Origin: Microbacterium sp. BLY
Lineage (GTDB): Bacteria > Actinomycetota > Actinomycetes > Actinomycetales > Microbacteriaceae
Assembly: GCF_017939615.1 (NCBI RefSeq)
Contig: NZ_JAGKSR010000001.1
Location: 1,240,001 to 1,304,000, forward strand
Length of the DNA stretch: 64,000 nt
Direction of reading: 5' to 3'
The translations under genes and the position numbers were made by a program. Under the pieces are notes generated by a model, which was not told the DNA's origin, made no database searches, and saw only the letters and a program-made list of their open reading frames with translations. Each line of letters starts with the position of its first letter. Position 1 is the first letter of the stretch. This document shows positions 25,281 through 32,012 of this stretch, in pieces.

Positions 25281-25669
25281 TCGTCGTCGACGCCTCGATC
25301 GTCGTCGACCTGCTCTGCGCCGGGACATCGGCTCGCGCCCTGGGCGCGCGGTTGGAGGACGAGTTCCTGCTCGCCCCGGAGCTGATGCCCGTGGAGGTGG
25401 TCAGTGCGCTGCGGGGGCTCGAACGCGGCGGTGTCCTCAGCGCCGGGGCGCTCGAGTCCGCGGCCGACGACCTCGCCCGTCTCCCGGTCGACCTGCATCC
25501 CACGCTGCCGCTGGTGCCGCGCATCCTGGCAGTGCGGGCCAACCTCACCGCGTACGACGCCGCGTATGTGACGCTCGCGGCGGCCCTCGGCTGCCCGCTC
25601 CTCACGCACGACCGGAGGCTCGCGCGGGCGGCCTCCGGTCTGTGCGCGGTCGAGGTGCCTAGCCCTTGA
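25277..25669 (+). CDS. PIN-domain ribonuclease toxin (VapC/FitB family)
   Basis: This 130-residue PIN protein likely cleaves RNA when freed from the antitoxin. Acidic residues of the active site are visible: Asp in VIVVDASIVVDLL, Glu in LMPVEVVSALR, Asp in TAYDAAYVTLAAALG, and Asp in LLTHDRRLARA. The GTG start at 25277 overlaps the antitoxin stop. The last 11 bases overlap the 3' end of the convergent sugar permease gene. It sits between a galactosidase gene and its probable transporter without sharing their regulation, consistent with an inserted module. Confidence 0.88.
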   Translation: MIVVDASIVVDLLCAGTSARALGARLEDEFLLAPELMPVEVVSALRGLERGGVLSAGALESAADDLARLPVDLHPTLPLVPRILAVRANLTAYDAAYVTLAAALGCPLLTHDRRLARAASGLCAVEVPSP

Positions 25670-26579
25670 CGGCGCCGGCGGCGAGACCGGAGCGCCAGTA
25701 CTTCTGCAGCGTGAAGAACAGGGCGATGAGCGGGATCACGCCGAGCAGCGCCCCGAGCATGACGGCGCCCTTGTCGGGAGAGAAGTAGCTCATCATGCCG
25801 TAGAGGCCCAGGGTGACCGGCTTGAGGTCGGGGCTGGAGATCATCATGAGCGGGAGCAGGAAGTTGTTCCACGTGGCGACGAAGATGAAGAGGAAGATCG
25901 TCACCATCGCGGGGCCCAGCAGTCGGAGCACGATCGTGAAGAAGATCCGCCCCTCCCCGGCGCCGTCGATGCGGGCGGCTTCCAGCAGCTCGGTCGGCAC
26001 GGACGACTGCGCGTAGACCATGCCGAGGAAGACCCCGAAGGGCGAGACCGCCGAGGGGATGATGATCGCCCAGACCGTGTTCGTGAGGCCGAGCGCCTGG
26101 AACTCGATGTACAGCGGCACCGTAAGGAGGGCGACCGGCAGCAGCAGCCCCGCCATGATGATGCCGACCGCGAGCTTCTTCCCCGGGAAGGCGAACTTGG
26201 CGATCGCGTAGCCGGCCATCACGGCGAACAGCGTGCCGATGACCCCGGCGCTGAGCGAGTAGAACAGGGAGTTGCCCACCCAGCGCCAGAACAGTCCCTG
26301 CGTCCAGCCCATGAGGCTGTCGTAGTTGGCGGCGAGGTTCGGCTCGGCGAACCAGAATCCGAACGTCGACGTGAGGTCGGCGTTGTTCTTCGTCGAGGCG
26401 ACCACCAGCCAGAACACCGGTACGAGGAAGTACAGGGTGGCCACGACCAGGGCGATGATGCCGAACGTGCGGGCCGCGGGCCCGGGAGCGATCGAGGGCG
26501 GAGGGGCATCCGCTGCCTGCGGCTTGCGCGAGTGCCGCGTCGACTGCGGGGCCACGGTCACGAGTCGTGTGGTGGTCAT
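25659..26579 (-). CDS. Sugar ABC transporter permease, MalG type (CUT1)
   Basis: This 306-residue permease has six membrane helices after a ~35-residue Pro/Ala-rich tail. The EAA loop ELLEAARIDGAGEGRIFFTIVLRLLGP marks the CUT1 family. It is the last gene of the binding protein-MalF-MalG operon. Its ATG overlaps the upstream stop (ATGA at 26576). No ATPase gene is present, so it presumably shares an MsiK/MalK-type ATPase encoded elsewhere, as is common in actinobacteria. Linkage by operator sequence to the GH35 gene suggests a galactoside or galactan oligosaccharide as substrate. Confidence 0.93.
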   Translation of the reverse strand: MTTTRLVTVAPQSTRHSRKPQAADAPPPSIAPGPAARTFGIIALVVATLYFLVPVFWLVVASTKNNADLTSTFGFWFAEPNLAANYDSLMGWTQGLFWRWVGNSLFYSLSAGVIGTLFAVMAGYAIAKFAFPGKKLAVGIIMAGLLLPVALLTVPLYIEFQALGLTNTVWAIIIPSAVSPFGVFLGMVYAQSSVPTELLEAARIDGAGEGRIFFTIVLRLLGPAMVTIFLFIFVATWNNFLLPLMMISSPDLKPVTLGLYGMMSYFSPDKGAVMLGALLGVIPLIALFFTLQKYWRSGLAAGAVKG

Positions 26580-27550
26580 GCGTCGTCCTTCCGGCGCTGG
26601 AGCAGGGCGTACACGATCGCGAGCGCGCCCGCGATCCCGGCCATGAGCAGCGAGTATGCCGACGCGGGGCCACTGCCCGACGGCGACAGCTCGCCCATCA
26701 TCGTGTTGTAGGTGAGCATCATCGGGGTGAAGTCCTTGCCCATCCAGGAGTTCGCGGCCTCCAGGATGACGGGCTCGTTGAACAACTGGATGGTGCCGAT
26801 GATCGACAGCAGCACGGCCAGCAGGGCGGCGCCGCGCACGAGCGGCACCTTGATGCGGGTCGCGATCTGGAATCCGGTCGCGCCGTCCAGGCGGGCGGCC
26901 TCGTACAGGTCGCGGGGGATGGCTTGCAGGGCGCTGAGGAAGATGAGCATGTTGTAGCCCGTGTAGGTCCACGTCGTCATGTTCGCCATCGAGAAGAGGA
27001 TCGTCTGCGGCGACATGAGGTCGGTCCCCTCCGGCAGATACGGCAGGAAGGGCGACACCTCGGGGGTGTAGAGGTAGAGCCACATCATCGCCGCGATGAT
27101 CCCGGGGACCGCGTACGGGAGGAAGAACGCGAGGCGGAACAGGGCGGGCCGCCGCACGATGAACGAGTCCAGCAGCAGGGCCAGGGCGAGGGCGGCGATG
27201 ATCATCACCGGGATCTGGAACGCCGCGTAGAGCACCACCCGTCCCATGCCGGCCCAGAACGCGCCGTCCGTCGCGGCTGCGGCGAAGTTGTCGAGCCCGA
27301 CGAACGTGTCGACGAGCTCGCCGCCGCCGTACAGGCCGCCGCCGGCGGGCACCTCGGCGAAGAACGACGACCGCACCGACACGATGATCGGGATGAGGAA
27401 GACGACGGCGAACAGCAGCGCGAACGGTGCCATGAACAGCCACCCCGTCAGCCCCTCCCGTCGGAGCCGCGATCGCCGGGTCGGCGGGACGGCGGGGCGG
27501 CGTGCGGGGGGAGCCGGGGTCGCCGCCCGCGTCTCGGTCACTGTGGCCAT
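26576..27550 (-). CDS. Sugar ABC transporter permease, MalF type (CUT1)
   Basis: This 324-residue inner-membrane permease has six or seven helices. The N-terminus is a disordered Pro/Arg-rich tail, then GWLFMAPFALLFAVVFLIPIIVSV. The EAA loop is DLYEAARLDGATGFQIATRIKVPL. It forms a heterodimer with the MalG-type subunit encoded downstream. A perfect 13-bp hairpin lies between the binding-protein gene and this one, which would reduce expression of the permeases relative to the binding protein. Confidence 0.93.
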   Translation of the reverse strand: MATVTETRAATPAPPARRPAVPPTRRSRLRREGLTGWLFMAPFALLFAVVFLIPIIVSVRSSFFAEVPAGGGLYGGGELVDTFVGLDNFAAAATDGAFWAGMGRVVLYAAFQIPVMIIAALALALLLDSFIVRRPALFRLAFFLPYAVPGIIAAMMWLYLYTPEVSPFLPYLPEGTDLMSPQTILFSMANMTTWTYTGYNMLIFLSALQAIPRDLYEAARLDGATGFQIATRIKVPLVRGAALLAVLLSIIGTIQLFNEPVILEAANSWMGKDFTPMMLTYNTMMGELSPSGSGPASAYSLLMAGIAGALAIVYALLQRRKDDA

Positions 27551-27576
27551 GATGTGCCTCTCGCTCTCACGACGAC

Positions 27577-27608
27577 GGCGGAGTGCACGATCGCCCGTGC
27601 ACTCCGCC
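27577..27608 (-). terminator. Intra-operon hairpin between binding protein and permeases
   Basis: A perfect 13-bp stem (27577-27589 with 27596-27608) has a six-base loop. It lies downstream of the binding-protein stop and 27 bases before the MalF-type start. It is probably a partial terminator or RNA-stability element. Confidence 0.65.
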
Positions 27609-27639
27609 GCCGTTCATCCGATGATGCCGTCCGGTCCGG

Positions 27640-28953
27640 TCATTCCGCGACCGGGAGGCCGAGGTCCTTGAGCGACGCGACGGCCGTGTCCTGCGCCGTC
27701 GTGAAGATGTCCGCGACCGTGGCCGTGCCGGCGGCGGCCGCGGCGGCCGTCTCGTTCATGTTCGCCAGGGTCGAGAAGCCGGGGGCGTAGGGGAAGTCCG
27801 GGTTGAGGTTCTCGGTGGCCGTGCCGAGCTCGGTCAGGACGTCCTGCCCGCCGAACTGGCGCAGCATCTTCTCCGGGGTCTCGACCTCGCCCTTCGCAGC
27901 GACGACGAGTCCCTGTGAGGCGAGGTCGTCGACCTGGGTGTTGAACCAGTCGTTGAACTCCATGGCCTCCGCCGGGTTCTCGCAGCCCTTCATGACCGCG
28001 ACCCCGGAACCGCCGTCCGGACCGCTCATCGCCCCGGCGCCGAAGTCGGGGAGCGGGGCGACCCGCCACTGTCCCTCGGCCGGCGTGCCGTCCAGTGAGT
28101 CGAGGAGGAAGCCGGCTTCCCAGGCCGCGCCGATGTGGCCGATGAGGCGGCCGTCGTTCAGCGCTGCCGTGAAGCCCTCGCCCCAGCGCTCGGTGGCGAG
28201 CGTCTGCTTGCCGTCGAGCAGACCCTGCCAGAAGGCGGCGACCCGCTCGGAGCCGGCACCCTCGGCGTCCACCTTCCACTCGTCGCCCTCCGTGGAGAAC
28301 CAGGTGTCGCCGGCTGCGGCGGCCTGGCCGGAGAGCCAGTTGTGCGCCTCGTCGGGTGTGAACGCCGTGACGAACTTGCCCGCGGCCGCGGCCGTCTCCG
28401 ACGCGGCGGTCAGGTCGTCGAGGGAGGCCGGGGCGCCGATGCCGAGGGCCTCGAACTCGGCGGTGTTGTAGAAGTAGACCAGGGGGCCGGTGTCCTGCGG
28501 GAGGCCCACGACGGCGTCGCCCACGCGCATGCCGCTGAACGCCCCGGCCGAGTAGTGGTCCTCGTACTTCTCGGCCTCGGCGGCGACGTCTTCCAGCAGT
28601 CCCTTCACGTAGAGCTGCGGCACCTCGGAGTACCCGGTCTGCGCGAGGCAGGGGGCGTTCCCGGCCTTGATGTCGGTCTCGAGCTTGAGGATCATGTCGC
28701 TGGCCTTGCCGTCGAACTTCGTGGCCTTGACCTGGATGTCGGGGTGCTCCGCGTTCCACCGGTCGACGATCTCCGCGACCGTGGTCATGCCCTCCCCGTC
28801 GGGGAGGCGGTGCATGTACTCGATGGTGACGGGCTCGCCGTCGGCGCCGCCCCCTCCGGACGCGGCCGGGGCGCAGGCCGCGAGTCCGAACGCCGACACC
28901 GCGCCGAGGGCGACGACCGCGGCGACGCGGGGGGTGCGTGAGGTGGGTGCCAT
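27640..28953 (-). CDS. Sugar ABC transporter substrate-binding lipoprotein (family 1)
   Basis: This 437-residue lipoprotein captures the sugar for the CUT1 permeases. Lipobox LAAC places the acylated Cys at residue 27, followed by a Ser/Gly linker. Family-1 features include IEYMHRLPDGEGMTTVAEIVDRWNAEHPDI and a large hinge domain. A GAGGAG ribosome site precedes the ATG. It is the first gene of a three-gene operon. A LacI-type operator at 29050-29063 lies about 100 bases upstream, matching that of the GH35 gene. Confidence 0.93.
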   Translation of the reverse strand: MAPTSRTPRVAAVVALGAVSAFGLAACAPAASGGGGADGEPVTIEYMHRLPDGEGMTTVAEIVDRWNAEHPDIQVKATKFDGKASDMILKLETDIKAGNAPCLAQTGYSEVPQLYVKGLLEDVAAEAEKYEDHYSAGAFSGMRVGDAVVGLPQDTGPLVYFYNTAEFEALGIGAPASLDDLTAASETAAAAGKFVTAFTPDEAHNWLSGQAAAAGDTWFSTEGDEWKVDAEGAGSERVAAFWQGLLDGKQTLATERWGEGFTAALNDGRLIGHIGAAWEAGFLLDSLDGTPAEGQWRVAPLPDFGAGAMSGPDGGSGVAVMKGCENPAEAMEFNDWFNTQVDDLASQGLVVAAKGEVETPEKMLRQFGGQDVLTELGTATENLNPDFPYAPGFSTLANMNETAAAAAAGTATVADIFTTAQDTAVASLKDLGLPVAE

Positions 28954-29049
28954 GCTGTTCTCCTCTTTGAGGTCATGTTCCTGCGGATCGCCCGAAGCGG
29001 GGACGCGGCGAGGGTGCGCCGTCGATCACATGCACATCAAATCAGAAAA

Positions 29050-29063
29050 TGTTTGCGCTCACA
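29050..29063 (-). promoter_or_regulatory. LacI-type operator upstream of the sugar ABC operon
   Basis: On the minus strand the site reads TGTGAGCGCAAACA, identical to the beta-galactosidase operator except at one position. It lies 97 bases upstream of the binding-protein start. The rest of the gap (28954-29211) shows no further gene or repeat that I can support. Confidence 0.72.
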
Positions 29064-29211
29064 AGACGCGGATGAGAGGGATCGCGTCGGATTCTCCCCG
29101 GCTCAGAGGGAGCGCTGACATCGAGGAGCGAGCGCGCGGGTGTGGCGGCATCGAGCATCGCGACCGCCCCGCACGGGCGGCGCCGAGGTCCCGGATGATG
29201 CCCGGCTACGA

Positions 29212-29244
29212 CGAAACACCCGCACGACATGTGCGGGTGTTTCG
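29212..29244 (-). terminator. Stem-loop terminator of the DUF3073 gene
   Basis: A perfect 14-bp stem (29212-29225 with 29231-29244) has a five-base loop and lies 11 bases after the DUF3073 stop. Read on the minus strand it starts with CGAAACACCC. Confidence 0.8.
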
Positions 29245-29254
29245 AACCGAGGGG

Positions 29255-29446
29255 CTAGGCCTTCTCTAGTTCGTCTTCGTCTTCGTCCGCGTACTCATCG
29301 GCCCACTTGTCGACGTAGGCGTCTTCGTCGGAGTCGCTCGAGTGCGCGAGCTCGCGCTCCAGCGCCGAGTAGTTCACCGACGGACTGTACGCCTTGAGTT
29401 CGCGGGCGATCTTTGTGTGCTTCGCCTTCTGACGGCCACGGCCCAT
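29255..29446 (-). CDS. DUF3073 family protein
   Basis: This 63-residue acidic protein starts MGRGRQKAKHTKIARELKAY, the conserved head of DUF3073, with the usual YSPSVNYSALERELA and a strongly acidic tail (DEYADEDEDELEKA). The family is restricted to Actinobacteria and has no known function; the basic head and acidic tail suggest nucleic-acid or protein binding, which is a guess. It is a monocistronic gene with its own terminator. It is divergent from the universal stress protein gene. Confidence 0.93.
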   Translation of the reverse strand: MGRGRQKAKHTKIARELKAYSPSVNYSALERELAHSSDSDEDAYVDKWADEYADEDEDELEKA

Positions 29447-29595
29447 GCCTGAGACCCCCTCACGAGTTAAGCTGCGGGCAGACAGGCGCCCGAGTCATTC
29501 ACGACACCGGCTCGAGGCCGGTAAGAGTAGCATTCAGGATAGCACGCGGGGAACCGACCCTGGCCGCGGCCAGGCCGCCGAAGGGAGCGATCTCC

Positions 29596-30138
29596 ATGAC
29601 CGACGACACCTCCACTCCGTCCGACGAGGCCACGCAGAACGCCGCTCTGCAGAAGGCCGTGATCGTCGGCATGCAGCTCGACCAGGACCCGCACGTGATC
29701 GACGAGGCCGTCCGATTCGCCCGGCTCCTGAACGCCCCGCTGGTCGTGGCGCACGTCGACGTCACGCGCTTCGTCACCTACGAGGACCCGGACGGCTACG
29801 TGCACTCCGCTCCCATCGACATCAACTTCGACGCCGGCGCGGCCGAGTTCGAGGCCGTCGAGGCCGCGGCGGCCACGATGCTCGCCGGCAAGGGCGTCAC
29901 CTGGACCGCGCGGCAGCTCGTCGGCGACCCCGCCCTGGCGATCAAGCAGCTCGCGAACAAGCTCGACGCGCAGCTCATCGTCGTCGGCACCCGCAAGCGC
30001 GGCATCGGCGAGTCCATCCGGGAGTTCTTCACCGGTTCCGTCGCCGCCCGTCTTGCGCACCGTCAGCACCGCTCCGTGCTGGTCGTGCCGCTCGGGGAGT
30101 CGGTGCCGGACGAGCAGAAGGAGATCTGGCCGGAGTGA
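29596..30138 (+). CDS. Universal stress protein (UspA family)
   Basis: This 180-residue single-domain UspA protein has an alpha/beta fold with the ATP-binding signature VGTRKRGIGESIREFFTGSVAARL (G-2X-G-9X-G-S/T type) and the C-terminal strand HRSVLVVPLG. It likely binds ATP and works in stress adaptation. The ATG at 29596 is chosen because MTDDTSTPSDEATQN matches a disordered tail before the fold and AAGGGAG precedes it; earlier in-frame starts lie in the upstream promoter region. A strong terminator follows at 30150-30183. Confidence 0.92.
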   Translation: MTDDTSTPSDEATQNAALQKAVIVGMQLDQDPHVIDEAVRFARLLNAPLVVAHVDVTRFVTYEDPDGYVHSAPIDINFDAGAAEFEAVEAAAATMLAGKGVTWTARQLVGDPALAIKQLANKLDAQLIVVGTRKRGIGESIREFFTGSVAARLAHRQHRSVLVVPLGESVPDEQKEIWPE

Positions 30139-30149
30139 TCCGGACGCAA

Positions 30150-30183
30150 CGAGGCCCCGCCGACGGATGTCGGCGGGGCCTCG
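30150..30183. terminator. Bidirectional stem-loop terminator
   Basis: A 15-bp stem with four-base loop (GAGGCCCCGCCGAC pairing across GGAT) lies 12 bases after the universal stress protein stop. It is also six bases from the end of a small minus-strand open frame, so it can serve both directions. Confidence 0.82.
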
Positions 30184-30188
30184 TCGCG

Positions 30189-30338
30189 TCAGCCCATATG
30201 GATGACGACGCCGTGCTGCGGCACCACGCGCGGCGGTGTCGTCGCGGCCGGCGCGGCGGGGCGCCCGGCGCGGTCGCCCCGCTCCGGTGCCGTGCGCGCG
30301 CCGGGCGGCACCGGAGCGGGCCGCGGTGCGGGCTTCAC
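30189..30338 (-). CDS. Small Pro/Ala-rich protein coupled to padR
   Basis: A 49-codon frame starts at a GTG that overlaps the padR stop (GTGA at 30335-30338) and ends six bases before the strong stem-loop at 30150-30183. The product is rich in Pro, Ala and Arg and ends PQHGVVIHMG. I do not recognise it. Support comes only from the coupling to padR and the terminator placement; at this GC content a 150-base open frame can arise by chance. Confidence 0.4.
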   Translation of the reverse strand: MKPAPRPAPVPPGARTAPERGDRAGRPAAPAATTPPRVVPQHGVVIHMG

Positions 30339-30961
30339 GAGCCTGACGCGCTCAGGCCCGCGATCACGCTGCGGGCGGCCTGATCGAGAGCGTCCTCGAG
30401 GTCGGTGACCACCGACGCCGGGAGGGCGCCGCCCTTCGCGACGTGTGTGCGCAGGTCGGTGCGCACCCGCGCGCGGAAGGCGTTCACGATGGCGTCGGCG
30501 CGGTGCAGCTCCTCGCGGCTGGTCAGCCGCGCCTCCTCGCTCGCGGTGCGCGGCCGTGACTTCGCCGCCGCCCTGTCGTCCTTCGTCGCCGTCGCCAGGT
30601 CGGCGCGGAGGCTCTTCATCGCCTCCTGCACGCTCTGACGCACCTCGTTCGCGATGAGGCGGACGGTGTCGGTGATGCCCGCCTCGATGTCGGCGAGGTC
30701 GCTCTCCCGCGAGGCGAGCTCGGCGCGACCGGCCTCGGTGATCGCGTAGATCGTCGTGCGACCGTCGACCGTCTTGGTGACCAGGCCCTCCTCCTCCAGC
30801 TTCGCCAGGCGCGGGTAGATCGTGCCGGCGCTCGGCGTGTACGTGCCGCCCGTCCGGTCGGTCAGCGACTGGATGATGCCGTAGCCGTGCTGCGGGGACT
30901 CCGCGAGCAGGGCCAGCAAGTACAGGCGCAGATCGCCGTGGGAGAAGACCGCGGGACTCAT
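30335..30961 (-). CDS. PadR-family transcriptional regulator
   Basis: This 208-residue regulator has an N-terminal winged helix (HGDLRLYLLALLAESPQHGYGIIQSLTDR, then YTPSAGTIYPRLAKLEEEGLV), the PadR signature, and a wing TKTVDGRTTIYAITEAGRAEL. The long C-terminal helical region (residues ~90-208, rich in Arg/Glu/Ala) is a Vir-type effector/dimer part. It is coupled to the DUF4097 gene (ATGA at 30958). Two copies of an ATATATCG-centred palindrome upstream of that gene are the likely operator, giving autoregulation. Confidence 0.93.
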   Translation of the reverse strand: MSPAVFSHGDLRLYLLALLAESPQHGYGIIQSLTDRTGGTYTPSAGTIYPRLAKLEEEGLVTKTVDGRTTIYAITEAGRAELASRESDLADIEAGITDTVRLIANEVRQSVQEAMKSLRADLATATKDDRAAAKSRPRTASEEARLTSREELHRADAIVNAFRARVRTDLRTHVAKGGALPASVVTDLEDALDQAARSVIAGLSASGS

Positions 30962-31800
30962 GCTTCCTCCCACTCCGGGTCGTTCTCGATCGTCTGCGGG
31001 GTCCGGCGCAGCACCGTCACCCCGCCGGAGACGGAGTTGGCGCGCAGGTCGACGAACCGTCCGGCGAGTTCGCCCGTGGAGCTGTTGTAGGTGCTCGGGC
31101 CGGACGAGCTCCGCTCGACGCCGTCGATGAGCAGGCGGCCGCTGAGGGAGCGGATGACGTAGTTCGCCGCGAGGGACTCGTCGAGCCGGACCGTGGTGCC
31201 GCCCGACACGGAGTTCACGGTGATGGTGTTGACGTCGCCCGTCGCATCCACCAGCGTCGCGCCGGAGACGATGTCCACCGTGGCCTTCCGGATCGCGCCG
31301 GTGACGGCGACGTCTCCCGAGACGCTGTTCGCGCTGATCGAGCCGGTGAGGTTGCGCACCTGGACGTCGCCCGAGACGGAGTTGACGCTGAGGTCGCCGA
31401 TGAGCGTGTCGACGATGATGTCGCCGGAGACGGTGTTGAGGCGGGTGTCGTTGCGGAGGCCCGACACCAGGGCGCCGGCGCTCACGACCCCCAGATTCAG
31501 GGCGATGGTCCGCGGCACGGCGACGCTCACCTCGGCGCGGGGACCGCCGGAGCCGAAGTTCCGGAACACCTCCAGGAAGTTGTCCCAGCCCAGCTGCGGG
31601 TGGTCGATCTCGACCTCGCCGTCCCGGGACTCGATGCGGAGGTCCTTGGTGGTGACCCCGTGCACCTCGATCCGGATGCCGGGTTCGTCGTGGGCGATGA
31701 CGTCGACCTGTCCGCCGACGAGGCCCACCTTGAGCCGGGTCGCGGAGGCGATGTCGATGACGCGTTCCTCGCCGGGGGCGATGAGCCACTTCTCGGTCAT
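30958..31800 (-). CDS. DUF4097 family beta-strand repeat protein
   Basis: The protein is 280 residues and has no signal peptide or membrane helix. The middle shows repeated strands of the pattern (V/N)SVSGDV (e.g. NTVSGDIIVD, NSVSGDVQVR, NSVSGDVAVTG, NSVSGGTTVR), predicting a beta-helix or beta-solenoid typical of DUF4097 proteins. These commonly occur next to PadR regulators and may sense or respond to envelope stress; the function is unproven. It is the first gene of the operon with padR, under the paired palindromes at 31827-31868. Confidence 0.87.
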   Translation of the reverse strand: MTEKWLIAPGEERVIDIASATRLKVGLVGGQVDVIAHDEPGIRIEVHGVTTKDLRIESRDGEVEIDHPQLGWDNFLEVFRNFGSGGPRAEVSVAVPRTIALNLGVVSAGALVSGLRNDTRLNTVSGDIIVDTLIGDLSVNSVSGDVQVRNLTGSISANSVSGDVAVTGAIRKATVDIVSGATLVDATGDVNTITVNSVSGGTTVRLDESLAANYVIRSLSGRLLIDGVERSSSGPSTYNSSTGELAGRFVDLRANSVSGGVTVLRRTPQTIENDPEWEEA

Positions 31801-31826
31801 GTCTGCTTCTCCTGTGTCGAGGGATT

Positions 31827-31868
31827 CACGATATATCGTGTTGCCTGACGATAACACGATATATCTCG
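31827..31868. promoter_or_regulatory. Paired palindromic operator of the DUF4097-padR operon
   Basis: CACGATATATCGTG (31827-31840, perfect palindrome) and CACGATATATCTCG (31855-31868) are spaced 28 bp centre to centre, placing them on nearly the same face of the helix. The AT-rich core stands out in this GC-rich genome. PadR binding is inferred from position. Confidence 0.68.
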
Positions 31869-31953
31869 ATCCCGACACCCCCTCTTCCTCCGAATCGCCT
31901 GATGGGTCCCGTTTCCGCCGGAGATCGCGCCATTCACACGATTCGAAGCGGGG

Positions 31954-31984
31954 TTGACCTTGACGTGACGTCAACTTCTACCGT
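31954..31984 (+). promoter_or_regulatory. MerR-type promoter with 19-bp spacer and palindromic operator
   Basis: A -35 box TTGACC (31954-31959) and a -10 box TACCGT (31979-31984) are 19 bp apart, the over-long spacing known for MerR-activated promoters. The perfect palindrome TTGACGTGACGTCAA (31960-31974) fills the spacer. The merR gene starts 29 bases downstream, so autoactivation is likely. Confidence 0.8.
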
Positions 31985-32012
31985 GGAGGGAACGACACGA
32001 AGGGAGCGCGAG

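Noticed and set aside
29447..29595. A tRNA or small RNA in the gap before the universal stress protein gene
   Set aside because: No cloverleaf, terminator or clear stem set can be drawn; it looks like a divergent promoter region.
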